From the NCBI RefSeq assembly GCF_000731675.1, contig NZ_JMIT01000002.1, positions 161,456 through 225,455 on the forward strand: a stretch of DNA of 64,000 bases, read 5' to 3'. The notes beneath the pieces are model-generated. The model had not been told where the DNA came from and made no database searches. It saw nothing but the letters and a program-made list of their open reading frames with translations. Both the position numbers and the translations under genes were made by a program. This DNA is from Pseudomonas capeferrum. Lineage in GTDB: Bacteria; Pseudomonadota; Gammaproteobacteria; Pseudomonadales; Pseudomonadaceae. Of the stretch, positions 1-11,497 are shown piece by piece (positions within the stretch are counted from its first letter, which is position 1; each line of letters starts with the position of its first letter).

Positions 1-22
1 CGCGCCCCCGCAATCCACTGTA

Positions 23-2398
<2,376 letters not shown>

Positions 2399-2575
2399 GG
2401 TGATCTCTCCACTAACTGTGTTGGAAAAGCTCAAAGGCGCCCGCCTGTCTTCTTTGACTTGGCCGGGCGTTTGTGGCCTGTACCTGGAAAATAAGTGAGA
2501 ATGCCGACAGCCGCATTCGGCAAACCGAACTTATCATATCCAAGAAACGTCATCAGCTTAAGGCCCAGGGTGCAA

Positions 2576-3394
2576 ATGAAAAGAACCGCGTTCTTCATCT
2601 CCGACGGCACCGGCATCACTGCCGAGACCCTGGGGCAAAGCCTGCTCGCTCAATTCGAAAGCATTCCGTTCAGCAAATTCACCCGTCCCTACATCGATTC
2701 GCCGGACAAAGCGCGAACCATGGTGCAGCAAATCAACGCTGCTGCCGAGCGTGATGGCGTGCGGCCGATCATCTTCGACACCATCGTCAATCAGGACATT
2801 CGTGAGATCCTGGCCACCTCGAACGGCTTCATGATCGACATCTTTTCGTCGTTTTTATCCCCGCTTGAGCAGGAATTGACCGCCCATTCGTCGTATTCCG
2901 TCGGCAAATCGCACTCGATCGGCGGTAATTCCAACTACATGGAGCGCATCGAAGCGGTCAACTTCGCCCTGGACAATGATGATGGCGCGCGCACGCACTA
3001 CTACGACAAGGCCGACCTGATTCTGGTCGGGGTCTCGCGTTGCGGCAAGACGCCAACCTGCCTGTACATGGCCATGCAGTTCGGTATCCGTGCGGCCAAC
3101 TACCCGCTGACCGAAGACGACATGGAGCGCCTGCAATTGCCAGCGGTGCTGAAAAAGCACCACAACAAGCTGTTCGGCCTGACCATCGACCCCGACCGCC
3201 TGACCGCCATTCGCCACGAGCGCAAGCCCAACAGCCGCTACTCAAGCTTTGCCCAGTGCGAGTTCGAAGTCCGCGAGGTAGAGAGCCTGTTCCGCCGGGA
3301 GAACATTCCCAATATCAATTCCACGCATTTTTCGGTGGAGGAGATTTCGGCGAAGATTCTGGTGGAAAAAGGCGTGGAGCGTCGGTTCAAGTAA
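2576..3394 (+). CDS. ppsR: PEP synthase regulatory protein (bifunctional kinase/pyrophosphorylase, DUF299)
   Basis: A 272-residue protein beginning [18 protein letters not shown], the signature start of the PSRP family. A P-loop-like GVSRCGKT sits at residues 152-159. Family members use ADP to phosphorylate a threonine next to the catalytic histidine of PEP synthase, which inactivates it, and use phosphate to reverse this. The expected target, Thr416-Cys-His418 of PpsA, is encoded next door on the opposite strand, which supports the assignment. The ATG at 2576 has AGGG about 6 bases upstream. Longer in-frame starts would add 27 residues without family resemblance. The 177 bp between the ppsA and ppsR starts must hold both promoters. 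Confidence 0.95.
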   Translation: MKRTAFFISDGTGITAETLGQSLLAQFESIPFSKFTRPYIDSPDKARTMVQQINAAAERDGVRPIIFDTIVNQDIREILATSNGFMIDIFSSFLSPLEQELTAHSSYSVGKSHSIGGNSNYMERIEAVNFALDNDDGARTHYYDKADLILVGVSRCGKTPTCLYMAMQFGIRAANYPLTEDDMERLQLPAVLKKHHNKLFGLTIDPDRLTAIRHERKPNSRYSSFAQCEFEVREVESLFRRENIPNINSTHFSVEEISAKILVEKGVERRFK

Positions 3395-3397
3395 GAA

Positions 3398-3522
3398 AGC
3401 TTCAAGCTGTAAGCTTCAAGCTACAAGAAAAAGCGGGACTGCGCCAAGACAGCCAATGGTGGCGGAGACAAAAGCTGCAAGCGAAACCTGCGAAGGTCTG
3501 CTTGCAGCTTGTAGCTTACAGC
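3398..3522. repeat. AAGCTTCAAGCT-type direct and inverted repeats between ppsR and gdhB
   Basis: The gap between the convergent ppsR and gdhB genes starts with two copies of AGCTTCAAGCT (3398-3427). It ends with CTTGTAGCTTACAGC (3508-3522), which is the inverse of the first block apart from a 7-base gap. The structure could fold into a long imperfect hairpin and act as a two-way terminator. No T-tract is obvious. Confidence 0.6.
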
Positions 3523-3529
3523 CTGCGAC

Positions 3530-6500
3530 TTATGAAGGCACCACCGCCGCCTGCCCGCTCATTGCCAGGTCGACCAGCTCGCGGTTGGCCACCGCATACA
3601 TCGCATAGTCCGTGCCGGTGGCATTGCGCAGGTCGTCCAGCATCGCACGCCAGCGCTCGACCATCACCCGGTGCTGCTCGGCCCACAGCGCCACGCGGGC
3701 ATCCATGTCTTGCGGCGCATCGGCCATCTGCAACACAGAGATGGTGATCGCCCGCTGCTGCAGGTCGATGTCGTCGCGGAATGCCTCGCGGGCCAGGGCC
3801 TGCCAGTTGTTTTCCACCGGCAGGTTGCTGATTTCCTGCAAGTACCAGGTCAGGTCCAGCGAACTGCCCACCGCGAAGAACGCCTTGGCCACCTGCGCCG
3901 GGTCATGGCCGGTGACATCAGCCGCCTCGATGATCGGCAACAGCGTGTACAGGTGGCTGGTACCGGCCACCATGCGCGCGAGCAGTTCAGGCACACCGGC
4001 TTCGACAAAGCCCTGGTAACGCACCATCCAGCGCTCGCGGGTCGGCCCTTCCAGCAACTCGTCCAGCTTGAGCCCCAGTTGCGCGATCTTCGGCCCGAAG
4101 TGCGCGGTGTCGCGCCCGGCGTCCTGCTCGTTGCGACGGCTGCGCAGGAACCAGCGGGTGGCGCGGCGGCCCAGGCGCATCAGTTCGTCCATCAAGGTCA
4201 GCTGGACCTCGGCCGGCACCTGGTAGTCCAGGGCTTCGATCTGACGGAACCAGTGCGGCAGGTGGAAGATGTCGCGCACGATCACATACGCACCCGCCAC
4301 GTTGGCCGGGCTCATGCCCGTCGACTCCTTCAGGCGCTGGACGAAGGTGATGCCCATGTTGTTGACCAGGTCGTTGGCGATCTGGGTGCTGACGATCTCG
4401 CGCTTCAGGCGGTGGCGACGCATGGAATCGGCGAACTTGCTGACCAGCGAGGGCGGGAACGCAGTTTCCATGTCGCGGGTCAGGTAGTCGTCGTCCGGCA
4501 CCCGCGACTTGAGCAGTTGCTCTTTGAGGTCGATCTTGCTGTACGAGATCAGCACCGACAGCTCGGCGCGAGTCAGGCCTTGGCCTGCGGCCAGGCGCTC
4601 GGCCAGTTGCTCTTCGGACGGCAGAAATTCGATGGCACGGTCCAGCTTGCCACGCCCTTCCAGGTCCGCCATCAGGCGCTTGTATTCGGCGATCCGCTCG
4701 CGGGCGCGACGGGCTGCCAGGGACAGCGCCTGGGTCTGCTTGTAGTTGTTGCCCAGCACCAGCGCGCCGACCTCTTCGGTCATGCTGCCGAGCAGCTGGT
4801 TACGCTGCTTCTCGGTCATGTCGCCACCCTGCACCACTTCGTTGAGCAGGATCTTGATATTGACCTCGTGGTCCGAGCAGTCGACGCCACCAGCGTTGTC
4901 GATGAAGTCGGTGTTGGTCGCACCGCCATTGAGGCCGAACTCGACCCGGCCGAGCTGGGTCATGCCGAGGTTGCCGCCCTCGCCCACCACCTTGCAGCGC
5001 AGCTCGTTGCCGTTGACGCGCAGGGCGTCGTTGGCCTTGTCGCCGACATCGGCGTGGCTTTCTGTGCTGGCCTTGACGTAAGTGCCGATGCCGCCGTTCC
5101 ACAGCAGGTCGACCGGCGCCTTGAGCAGTGCATTGAGCAGCTCGGTCGGGGTCAGGCGGTCGGCTTCGATGGCGAAGCGTTCTTTCATCTGTGGGCTGAT
5201 GGCGATGCTCTTGGCACTGCGCGGGAAGATCCCGCCGCCTTCGGACATGATGCTGGTGTCGTAGTCGCTCCAGGCCGAACGCGGCAAGTCGAACAGGCGC
5301 TTGCGCTCGGCGAAGCTGTTGGCCGGCTCCGGGTTCGGGTCGATGAAGATGTGCAGGTGGTTGAACGCCGCCACCAGCTTGAGCTTGTCGGACATCAGCA
5401 AGCCATTGCCGAACACGTCGCCGGCCATGTCGCCGACGCCGATCACGGTGATCGGGTCTTCTTGCACATTGATGCCGCGCTCACGGAAGTGGCGTTGTAC
5501 GCCAACCCACGCGCCCCGGGCGGTGATGCCCATTTTCTTGTGGTCATAGCCGGCCGAGCCGCCCGAGGCGAAGGCATCGCCCAGCCAGAAGCCGTAGTCG
5601 ATGGCAATGCCGTTGGCGATGTCGGAGAACGTCGCGGTGCCTTTGTCGGCGGCCACCACCAGGTACGGGTCGTCATCGTCGTGGCGCACCACATTGGCCG
5701 GCGGCACCACGCCACCGTCCTTGAGGTTGTCGGTGATGTCGAGCAGGCCGGAAATGAAGATGCGGTAGCAGGCAATGCCTTCAGCGGCGATTTCGTCACG
5801 GCTGCCACCCAGTGGCAGGCGGCGCGGCAGGAAGCCGCCCTTGGCGCCGACCGGCACGATCACCGAGTTCTTCACCTGCTGGGCCTTGACCAGGCCGAGC
5901 ACCTCGGTGCGGAAATCTTCCTCGCGGTCCGACCAGCGCAGGCCGCCGCGGGCGACGTTGCCAAAGCGCAGGTGCACACCCTCGACCCGTGGCGAATAGA
6001 CGAAGATCTCGAACTTGGGTACCGGCTTTGGCAGCTCGGGGATCAGCTTGGGGTTGAACTTGAAGCTGAAGTACGACTTGTTCTGGCCGTTGCCGTCCGG
6101 CTGGTAGAAGTTGGTCCGCAGGGTGGCCTTGATCAGGTCCAGGTAGCGACGCAGGATGCGGTCTTCGTTGAGTACCTGAACATCGTCCAGGGCGCTCAGG
6201 ATCGCCTGTTCCAGGCGTTGCTGCTTGTCGTCCAGGTCGTCCTGGGTAAGCTTGCGCGCCAAATAGAAGCGGGTCTTGAACAACCGGGTCAGCTCGCGGG
6301 CGATGTCGGTGTGGTTGTTCAGGGTGCTGGCGATGTAACCCAGGTCGAAGCCCAGGCGGATCTGCTTGAGGTAGCGGGCATAAGCACGCAGCAGTGCCAC
6401 ATCGCGCCAAGGCAGGCCGGCGGTCAGCACCAGGCGGTTGAAGGCGTCGTTCTCGGCGTCGCCGCCGACAATGTGGATGAACGCGTCCTGCAAGGTGTCG

Positions 6501-8395
6501 TTGAGCTGCTGGATGTCCAGGCTCAGGCCTTCGCTGTAGGTAAAGGCGAAGTCGTGGATCCAGTATTCACGGCCATTGGCGTGACGCAGGCGGTACGGGA
6601 ACTCGCCCAGCACGCGCAAGCCGAGGTTCTCCAGGATCGGCAGCACATCGGACAGCGCCAACGGGGTGTCGGCGTGGTACAGCTTACAATGCAGGGTACG
6701 CTCGCCGACCTGGGTCAATGGCTGATAGAAGCTCATGGCCAGCGGCTTGCTTTCGGACAGCCCCAGCACGTGCTGCAGGTCGACCACTGCCGAATGCGCA
6801 GCGAAGCGCTCGCGGTAGCCCGCCGGGAAGCCTTTGGGGAAGTCGGCCAGGATGTTGGTGCCCTGGGCTTCGCCGAAGTTCTCCACCACCAGGGTCGAGT
6901 AGTCGTCGTGCCACGAGCGGCACGCCTGGATCACTTCGTTTTCCAGCTGTTGCGGGTCGATGTCGATGCGGTTTTTCGGATCGACCCGCAGAATCAGTTG
7001 CACCCGCGCCAGTACCGACTCGGAGAAGAAGGTCCAGAACTCGCAGTCGCTGGCTTTCAGGCGCTCCATCAGCACCTGCTGGATCTTCTGCCGCACTTCG
7101 GTGGAGTAGATCTCACGCGGTACGTAGGCCAGGCAGTAGCAGAAGCGGCCGTACGGGTCCTTGCGCAGGAACACGCGGATCTTGTTGCGCTCCTGGATCT
7201 GCACGATGGCCATGACGGTGCTGAACAGCTCGTCGATCGGCGTCTGGAACAGGTCGTCGCGCGGCAGCACCTCGAGCACCTGGGCCAGCTCCTTGCCCAG
7301 GTGAGCCTTGGGGTCGAAGCCCGAACGGCGCTCGACTTCGGCAACCTTGACTCGAATGTAAGGGATGGCATGCACGCTCTCGCCGTACACCGAAGAGGTG
7401 TACAGGCCCATGAAGCGGCATTCCTTGACCACCTTGCCCTCGGCGTCCAGCTGGCGAATCGACACGTAGTCCGGGTAGGCCGGGCGGTGCACACGGCTGG
7501 GCAGCGCGGCCTTGGCGAAGGACAACAACAGTGGCTCGTTGAGGTAGGCCACGGCGTAGTCTTCGATGCGCAGCTCTTCAGACGTCAGCCCCACGCGCAA
7601 GCGCCGCGGCAGGCCGAGGAAGGACTGCTCGTCGTAGACCATCTGGCCGCCATCGCTGCCGCCCTGGACGGTGAACTCCTCGTAGCCCAGGAAGGTGAAA
7701 TGGTTGTCCAGCAACCACTCGAGAAACGCCTTCACCTCGCCCTTCTCGTGCTGCGCCGGGCCAAACGCAGTCTGCTCGACCTGCGCCACCACTTCGCGCA
7801 GCTTGACCTTCATCGGTTCGAAGTCGGCGACCGCCACACGCACTTCAGCCAGCACCTGTTCGATCTCGCGGGTCAGCACCGTTAGTTCGGCGGCGTTGGC
7901 GCAACGGTCGATCTCCAGGTACATCAGCGACTCATGGCGCACACCCTCGCCGTGGGTGCCCTTGGGCAGCAGCTCGAGCAGCTCGCCTTTGGCACCGCGG
8001 CGCACGCTCAGTACGGTGGTCTGCAGGGTGTGGATGCTGTAGCCGCGGCGGTTGAGCTCGGTGCGCACCGAGTCCACCAGAAACGGCAGGTCGTGGTGCA
8101 ACACCTCGACCACGGTGTGGGTCGACTGCCAGCCGTTGCGTTCGTAATCAGGGTTGTACACCCGCACTTGGGGTTGTTCGGCGTCGAAGCGCTCGATGAT
8201 GCGCCAGGCAGAAAGGGTACAGCCAGCCAGGTCGGAAAGCCTGCGCTGGGTGAGTTCGTCCATTGAGATGATGCCGAAGAACTGTTCGGCGAACAGGGCC
8301 ACTTGTGGCAGTGCCTGTTCGCTGATGTGCTGCGCCAGAGCCGCTTGCAGTTGATGCTGGAAGTCGGCCTTGCTGGCTGCGGTGAAAAACGCCAT
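3530..8395 (-). CDS. gdhB: NAD-specific glutamate dehydrogenase, large (180 kDa) class
   Basis: Oxidative deamination of glutamate to 2-oxoglutarate with NAD, a catabolic enzyme active in the cytoplasm as a large oligomer. The 1621 residues match the L_180 NAD-GDH class. About 700 N-terminal residues are regulatory (ACT-like and helical). The catalytic core follows: VARGGLRWSDREEDFRTEVLGLVKAQQVKN, written here only as the landmarks GGLRWSDR and KAQQVKNS, then GAKGGF with the catalytic lysine, and later VIGVGDMAGDVFGNG for NAD binding. The C-terminal helical domain ends at residue 1621. I start at the ATG at 8395 (MAFFTAASK), with GGAG about 9 bases upstream; an in-frame start 22 codons earlier adds a basic tail unlike the family. 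No frameshift is seen. The gene stands alone. Confidence 0.96.
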   Translation of the reverse strand: MAFFTAASKADFQHQLQAALAQHISEQALPQVALFAEQFFGIISMDELTQRRLSDLAGCTLSAWRIIERFDAEQPQVRVYNPDYERNGWQSTHTVVEVLHHDLPFLVDSVRTELNRRGYSIHTLQTTVLSVRRGAKGELLELLPKGTHGEGVRHESLMYLEIDRCANAAELTVLTREIEQVLAEVRVAVADFEPMKVKLREVVAQVEQTAFGPAQHEKGEVKAFLEWLLDNHFTFLGYEEFTVQGGSDGGQMVYDEQSFLGLPRRLRVGLTSEELRIEDYAVAYLNEPLLLSFAKAALPSRVHRPAYPDYVSIRQLDAEGKVVKECRFMGLYTSSVYGESVHAIPYIRVKVAEVERRSGFDPKAHLGKELAQVLEVLPRDDLFQTPIDELFSTVMAIVQIQERNKIRVFLRKDPYGRFCYCLAYVPREIYSTEVRQKIQQVLMERLKASDCEFWTFFSESVLARVQLILRVDPKNRIDIDPQQLENEVIQACRSWHDDYSTLVVENFGEAQGTNILADFPKGFPAGYRERFAAHSAVVDLQHVLGLSESKPLAMSFYQPLTQVGERTLHCKLYHADTPLALSDVLPILENLGLRVLGEFPYRLRHANGREYWIHDFAFTYSEGLSLDIQQLNDTLQDAFIHIVGGDAENDAFNRLVLTAGLPWRDVALLRAYARYLKQIRLGFDLGYIASTLNNHTDIARELTRLFKTRFYLARKLTQDDLDDKQQRLEQAILSALDDVQVLNEDRILRRYLDLIKATLRTNFYQPDGNGQNKSYFSFKFNPKLIPELPKPVPKFEIFVYSPRVEGVHLRFGNVARGGLRWSDREEDFRTEVLGLVKAQQVKNSVIVPVGAKGGFLPRRLPLGGSRDEIAAEGIACYRIFISGLLDITDNLKDGGVVPPANVVRHDDDDPYLVVAADKGTATFSDIANGIAIDYGFWLGDAFASGGSAGYDHKKMGITARGAWVGVQRHFRERGINVQEDPITVIGVGDMAGDVFGNGLLMSDKLKLVAAFNHLHIFIDPNPEPANSFAERKRLFDLPRSAWSDYDTSIMSEGGGIFPRSAKSIAISPQMKERFAIEADRLTPTELLNALLKAPVDLLWNGGIGTYVKASTESHADVGDKANDALRVNGNELRCKVVGEGGNLGMTQLGRVEFGLNGGATNTDFIDNAGGVDCSDHEVNIKILLNEVVQGGDMTEKQRNQLLGSMTEEVGALVLGNNYKQTQALSLAARRARERIAEYKRLMADLEGRGKLDRAIEFLPSEEQLAERLAAGQGLTRAELSVLISYSKIDLKEQLLKSRVPDDDYLTRDMETAFPPSLVSKFADSMRRHRLKREIVSTQIANDLVNNMGITFVQRLKESTGMSPANVAGAYVIVRDIFHLPHWFRQIEALDYQVPAEVQLTLMDELMRLGRRATRWFLRSRRNEQDAGRDTAHFGPKIAQLGLKLDELLEGPTRERWMVRYQGFVEAGVPELLARMVAGTSHLYTLLPIIEAADVTGHDPAQVAKAFFAVGSSLDLTWYLQEISNLPVENNWQALAREAFRDDIDLQQRAITISVLQMADAPQDMDARVALWAEQHRVMVERWRAMLDDLRNATGTDYAMYAVANRELVDLAMSGQAAVVPS

Positions 8396-8725
8396 CTGTG
8401 GTACTCCGCTTGGGCTTTGTAATAATTGAAGCGTCGCTCGCGTGCGCCGTGTACGAATCAACGATAGCCAACCCGTGGCAAGGCGGACGGTTAAACCAGG
8501 CGTTGAACGTGCGTGGCACGCTCAGGGCTCGCCGAAGCTTAACGACTGAGTAGTCACCAGCGCTTGCAGCGCTGCGACAATTTCGGTCAAGGGGCGGTAA
8601 CTTTACGTTTATGGATGTACACAAGACTGTCAGAATTCCCTTCCGTTTCCTTTGACCCGAGCCTGTTCATGCAAATCAAGACCGCCCTGCTCTTCGCCAA
8701 CCCTTGCGATGACGAGGAAGACAAC
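8396..8725. other. Divergent regulatory gap between gdhB and a small ORF
   Basis: This 330-base stretch separates two divergent genes and must contain the gdhB promoter. I see a perfect 6-base dyad, AGCGCT-TGC-AGCGCT (8559-8573), but no confident sigma-70 hexamer pair. An in-frame ATG at 8669 would extend the rightward ORF but lacks a ribosome site. Confidence 0.4.
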
Positions 8726-9022
8726 ATGGCGACCCTCTGCTGCCACGGCGACAAGGGTCAGATGGTCCTGCTCACCCGTTACCCGGATGAAGACACGGTC
8801 GACCTGACGCTCGATGACGAGCCCTCGACGCTGGATGGCTTGAAGGTGACCTTGACTGCCCAGCGCCTGCTGATCGAAGTGGCGGCCGGGGATCGCGATG
8901 CCTTGAAGGGGGATGAAACGCTGGAGATCATCCTGACCAGCGAACTGAGCGATATGGACGAGGTGAAGGAAACGCTGCAGAACATTCTGCAGGGGACCGG
9001 GACGTTCGTCTGCGAGGTCTGA
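8726..9022 (+). CDS. Small acidic protein of unknown function
   Basis: A 98-residue ORF starting MATLCCHGDKGQMVLLT. I choose this ATG because GAGGAAG lies 6 bases upstream; ATGs further up (8669 and beyond) have no such site. The product is strongly acidic (runs such as YPDEDTVDLTLDDEP), with no membrane segment or signal peptide, and ends in FVCEV with three cysteines in all. I do not recognise the family. It is divergent from gdhB and convergent with the LysR gene, so it is probably transcribed alone. Codon use matches its neighbours, which supports a real gene. Confidence 0.6.
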   Translation: MATLCCHGDKGQMVLLTRYPDEDTVDLTLDDEPSTLDGLKVTLTAQRLLIEVAAGDRDALKGDETLEIILTSELSDMDEVKETLQNILQGTGTFVCEV

Positions 9023-9074
9023 TGCAAGCCTGAAGGGCCGCGAAGGCAGAAGTTTGTTTCGGCAATGGACTACA

Positions 9075-10022
9075 TCAGGGCGCTGACCTGGTCACGCCCA
9101 GATCATGCCATTCGCTATTCGCCTGGCGCGTGCGCTCCAGCTGCGCCTCAAACCACTGCAATACCGCCTTGCAGGCCGGGTGCGCGACGCCGCTGTCGCG
9201 TAACCACAGCGCGTACACGCCACCGGTCTTCAGCGGTGCGCCGAACGGCACGATCAGGTCGCCCCGGGCCAGTGCGTCGTGCGCCAGCACCTGGTCGCTC
9301 ATGGCCACGCCCAGGCCGCGGGCGGCAGCATCCAGGGCAAGGTCGTCAAGGTTGAACATCAGGTGTTTGTAACTGCGTTCGGGGCCCTCCTGGTGCGCCT
9401 GCAGCCACAGGTTCCACTCGTGACGCGCGGTCGAGCCATGGATCAGCGCATGCTCACCCAGCGCCTTCAGCGAGCGTGGCGGCAACTGCCCGTCGCCCAG
9501 CTTTGGCGCACAGACCGGCACCAGGTACTCATCGAACAAGACCGTCAAGGGTCGACCATCCAGGCCGTCACGCAAATACAGCACGTAGGCATCGCAATCC
9601 CCGCTGGTGTCCACCACCTCCCCGCTCACGGTTTCGATGGACAGGCATAACGCCGGGTTGAGTGCGTAGAAGCTGCTTAGCCTGGGCAGCAGCCAGCGCA
9701 CCGCCAGTGACACGAAGATACGAATACGAAACGGCCGATCCACCGGTGCCGGGGAAAGCCGTTGCGCCAGGGCCCGCAGACCGTTCAGCGCTTCGCAAGC
9801 CACCGCATACACATCACGGCCCTGCTCGGTCAGCGCCACCTTGCGGCTGGTGCGGTCGAACAGCGCCACACCGTAATGCTCCTCCAGCTGCTGAACCTGG
9901 CGGCTGATCGCACTCTGGGTCAAGTGCAGCTGCCTGGCGGCCTCGGTAAAGCTGCTGCTGTCCGCTACGTGGATAAGCGCCTGAAGGGCTTGAAGCGAGG
10001 GCACACGAAAGATTTTATCCAT
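9075..10022 (-). CDS. LysR-family transcriptional regulator (GcvA-like)
   Basis: A 315-residue LysR protein. The N-terminal winged helix-turn-helix spans roughly residues 6-65 (SFTEAARQLHLTQSAISRQ is the recognition region), followed by a substrate-binding domain to about residue 300. The opening LQALQALIHVADSSSFTEAA resembles the GcvA/AmpR branch. It is divergent from an FAD oxidase gene with 127 bases between starts, the usual arrangement for a LysR protein controlling its neighbour. The inducer is probably an amine or amino acid handled by the oxidase and binding protein (inference). The ATG at 10022 is chosen over a TTG three codons earlier; neither has a strong ribosome site. Confidence 0.85.
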   Translation of the reverse strand: MDKIFRVPSLQALQALIHVADSSSFTEAARQLHLTQSAISRQVQQLEEHYGVALFDRTSRKVALTEQGRDVYAVACEALNGLRALAQRLSPAPVDRPFRIRIFVSLAVRWLLPRLSSFYALNPALCLSIETVSGEVVDTSGDCDAYVLYLRDGLDGRPLTVLFDEYLVPVCAPKLGDGQLPPRSLKALGEHALIHGSTARHEWNLWLQAHQEGPERSYKHLMFNLDDLALDAAARGLGVAMSDQVLAHDALARGDLIVPFGAPLKTGGVYALWLRDSGVAHPACKAVLQWFEAQLERTRQANSEWHDLGVTRSAP

Positions 10023-10036
10023 GCGTTTCAAGAATA

Positions 10037-10054
10037 GCTGAATGAAATTTTAGC
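10037..10054. promoter_or_regulatory. Candidate LysR operator in the divergent gap
   Basis: An imperfect 18-base dyad with ends GCTGAA and TTTAGC and an AT-rich centre lies 15 bases upstream of the LysR start and about 95 bases upstream of the oxidase. Size and position suit a LysR autoregulatory site. This is inferred from symmetry only. Confidence 0.35.
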
Positions 10055-10149
10055 GTTAGAAACAAGGCCACAGCCCTCGTAGATTAAGCCTTGAAGGCGC
10101 ACCCAAGACCAACACCGATAACCGGTGCGCATTGATTGTGGAGGAGCTG

Positions 10150-11454
10150 ATGGCAATCGACAACCGCTGTGGATGGATCACCTTGGCGGGCGAGTCTGCC
10201 CCGCACCCGCGCCTTTCAGGCCAGCACGCCTGCGACTGGCTGATCATTGGCGGCGGCATCACCGGCCTTGCCGCAGCCCACACGCTGGCCGCACGTTTCC
10301 CAGGGCAACGCATTGTCGTGCTTGACCGGCAGCGAGTGGCCCAGGGTGCCTCGGCACGCAACTCGGGTTTTGCCGTCAGCCATGAACTACCCTCGCCCAA
10401 TGAATTGCTCGGCAACCCAGGCTTTGCCGGCTTTGCCGTGGCTTCGCGCATTGGTGTGGCGGCCGCACAGGAGGTGCGCCAGCGTATCGGCGAGCTGGGT
10501 ATCGCCTGCGAATACGATGACGCGGGCTATCACTTTGCCGTGCATCGACCCGCGCACCTGCAGCAGGCCGACGCCGTGATCCACACACTGGAGGCCGTTG
10601 GCGCCAACGCTCGCTACCTGGAAGGCGAAGCGTTGCAGCAGCGCCTTGGCAGCAGTTTCTACACCCGCGCCATCCATTGCGCCGGTGGCAACGCACTGCT
10701 GCAGCCGGCGAAGTATGTGCGCGGCCTTGCCGACAGCCTGCCCAAGGCGGTGGAGGTATACGAGCACAGCGCGGTGCTGAGCCTTCGCCGCGCCGGGCGT
10801 GGCTGGCAGGCCCAGACCGAAGCCGGCGTTATAAACGCGCCCCAAGTGCTGGCCTGCGTCGGGGCGTTCTTGCCCCGGGTCGGCGTGCACCATAGCGGCA
10901 CCTTCGCGCTGGAACTGAGCGCCAGCATCACCCGCCCCTTGACCGAGGCTCGCTGGCAAAGCCAGTTCGGCGAGCGCACCTGGGGCGTGCTGTCGACCCT
11001 GCCGGGCGGCGCGACCCTGCGCCTGCTGCCGGGCCGACGGCTGTTGATTCGCAACACGGTGGAGTACCGCCAGCGCGACCTCAATGGCACGCAGTTGCAG
11101 GCCCGTCGCCAGCAACATCTGCAAGGGCTGGAAAAACGCTTCCCCGGGCTGGCCGCCACGGACCTCGAATACACCTGGACCGGCCACCTGAGCGGCACCC
11201 GCTCCGGCGAGCCGTGCTTCGCACGGATCGATGAAGGGCTGCATGCCGTGGCCGGCTGCAACGGTTCGGGCGTCGCCCGCGGCACCCTGTGGGGCAGGCT
11301 GCTGGTCGACATGGCCAGCACATCGACCTCGGCGCTGCTCACCGACGTGCTCGGACAGGCCCAACCCGGCTACCTGCCGCCACGCCCGTTCTTCGATATC
11401 GGCGCCTCCCTGCGCATGGCCTGGGAAGTACGCCGCGCGCGGCGCGAACGTTGA
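10150..11454 (+). CDS. FAD-dependent amine/amino-acid oxidoreductase (DAO family, PuuB-like)
   Basis: A 434-residue flavoprotein. The ADP-binding motif LIIGGGITGLAAAHTLA lies near residues 31-47, followed by the SARNSGF segment seen in gamma-glutamylputrescine oxidase and related DAO enzymes. A second FAD/substrate part ends with GCNGSGVARGTLWG. Such enzymes oxidise a C-N bond and reduce oxygen to peroxide. The ATG at 10150 follows GGAGGAG. A polyamine-type binding protein follows 43 bases downstream and a LysR gene is divergent. This suggests uptake and oxidation of a polyamine or related amine, but PuuA and ABC permeases are absent here, so the substrate is open. Confidence 0.82.
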   Translation: MAIDNRCGWITLAGESAPHPRLSGQHACDWLIIGGGITGLAAAHTLAARFPGQRIVVLDRQRVAQGASARNSGFAVSHELPSPNELLGNPGFAGFAVASRIGVAAAQEVRQRIGELGIACEYDDAGYHFAVHRPAHLQQADAVIHTLEAVGANARYLEGEALQQRLGSSFYTRAIHCAGGNALLQPAKYVRGLADSLPKAVEVYEHSAVLSLRRAGRGWQAQTEAGVINAPQVLACVGAFLPRVGVHHSGTFALELSASITRPLTEARWQSQFGERTWGVLSTLPGGATLRLLPGRRLLIRNTVEYRQRDLNGTQLQARRQQHLQGLEKRFPGLAATDLEYTWTGHLSGTRSGEPCFARIDEGLHAVAGCNGSGVARGTLWGRLLVDMASTSTSALLTDVLGQAQPGYLPPRPFFDIGASLRMAWEVRRARRER

Positions 11455-11497
11455 CTGCCATGAGCACTTGCGAACACTTACAACAACAGAGGGCAAG

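Noticed and set aside
3671..7885. A 1404-codon open frame on the plus strand opposite gdhB
   Set aside because: It is a mirror of a GC-rich coding strand: His/Gln/Val/Ala-rich composition without any domain. The minus-strand frame encodes a complete NAD-GDH.
9662..10037. Small plus-strand frames over the LysR gene
   Set aside because: They have no start signals and lie opposite an intact helix-turn-helix coding frame.
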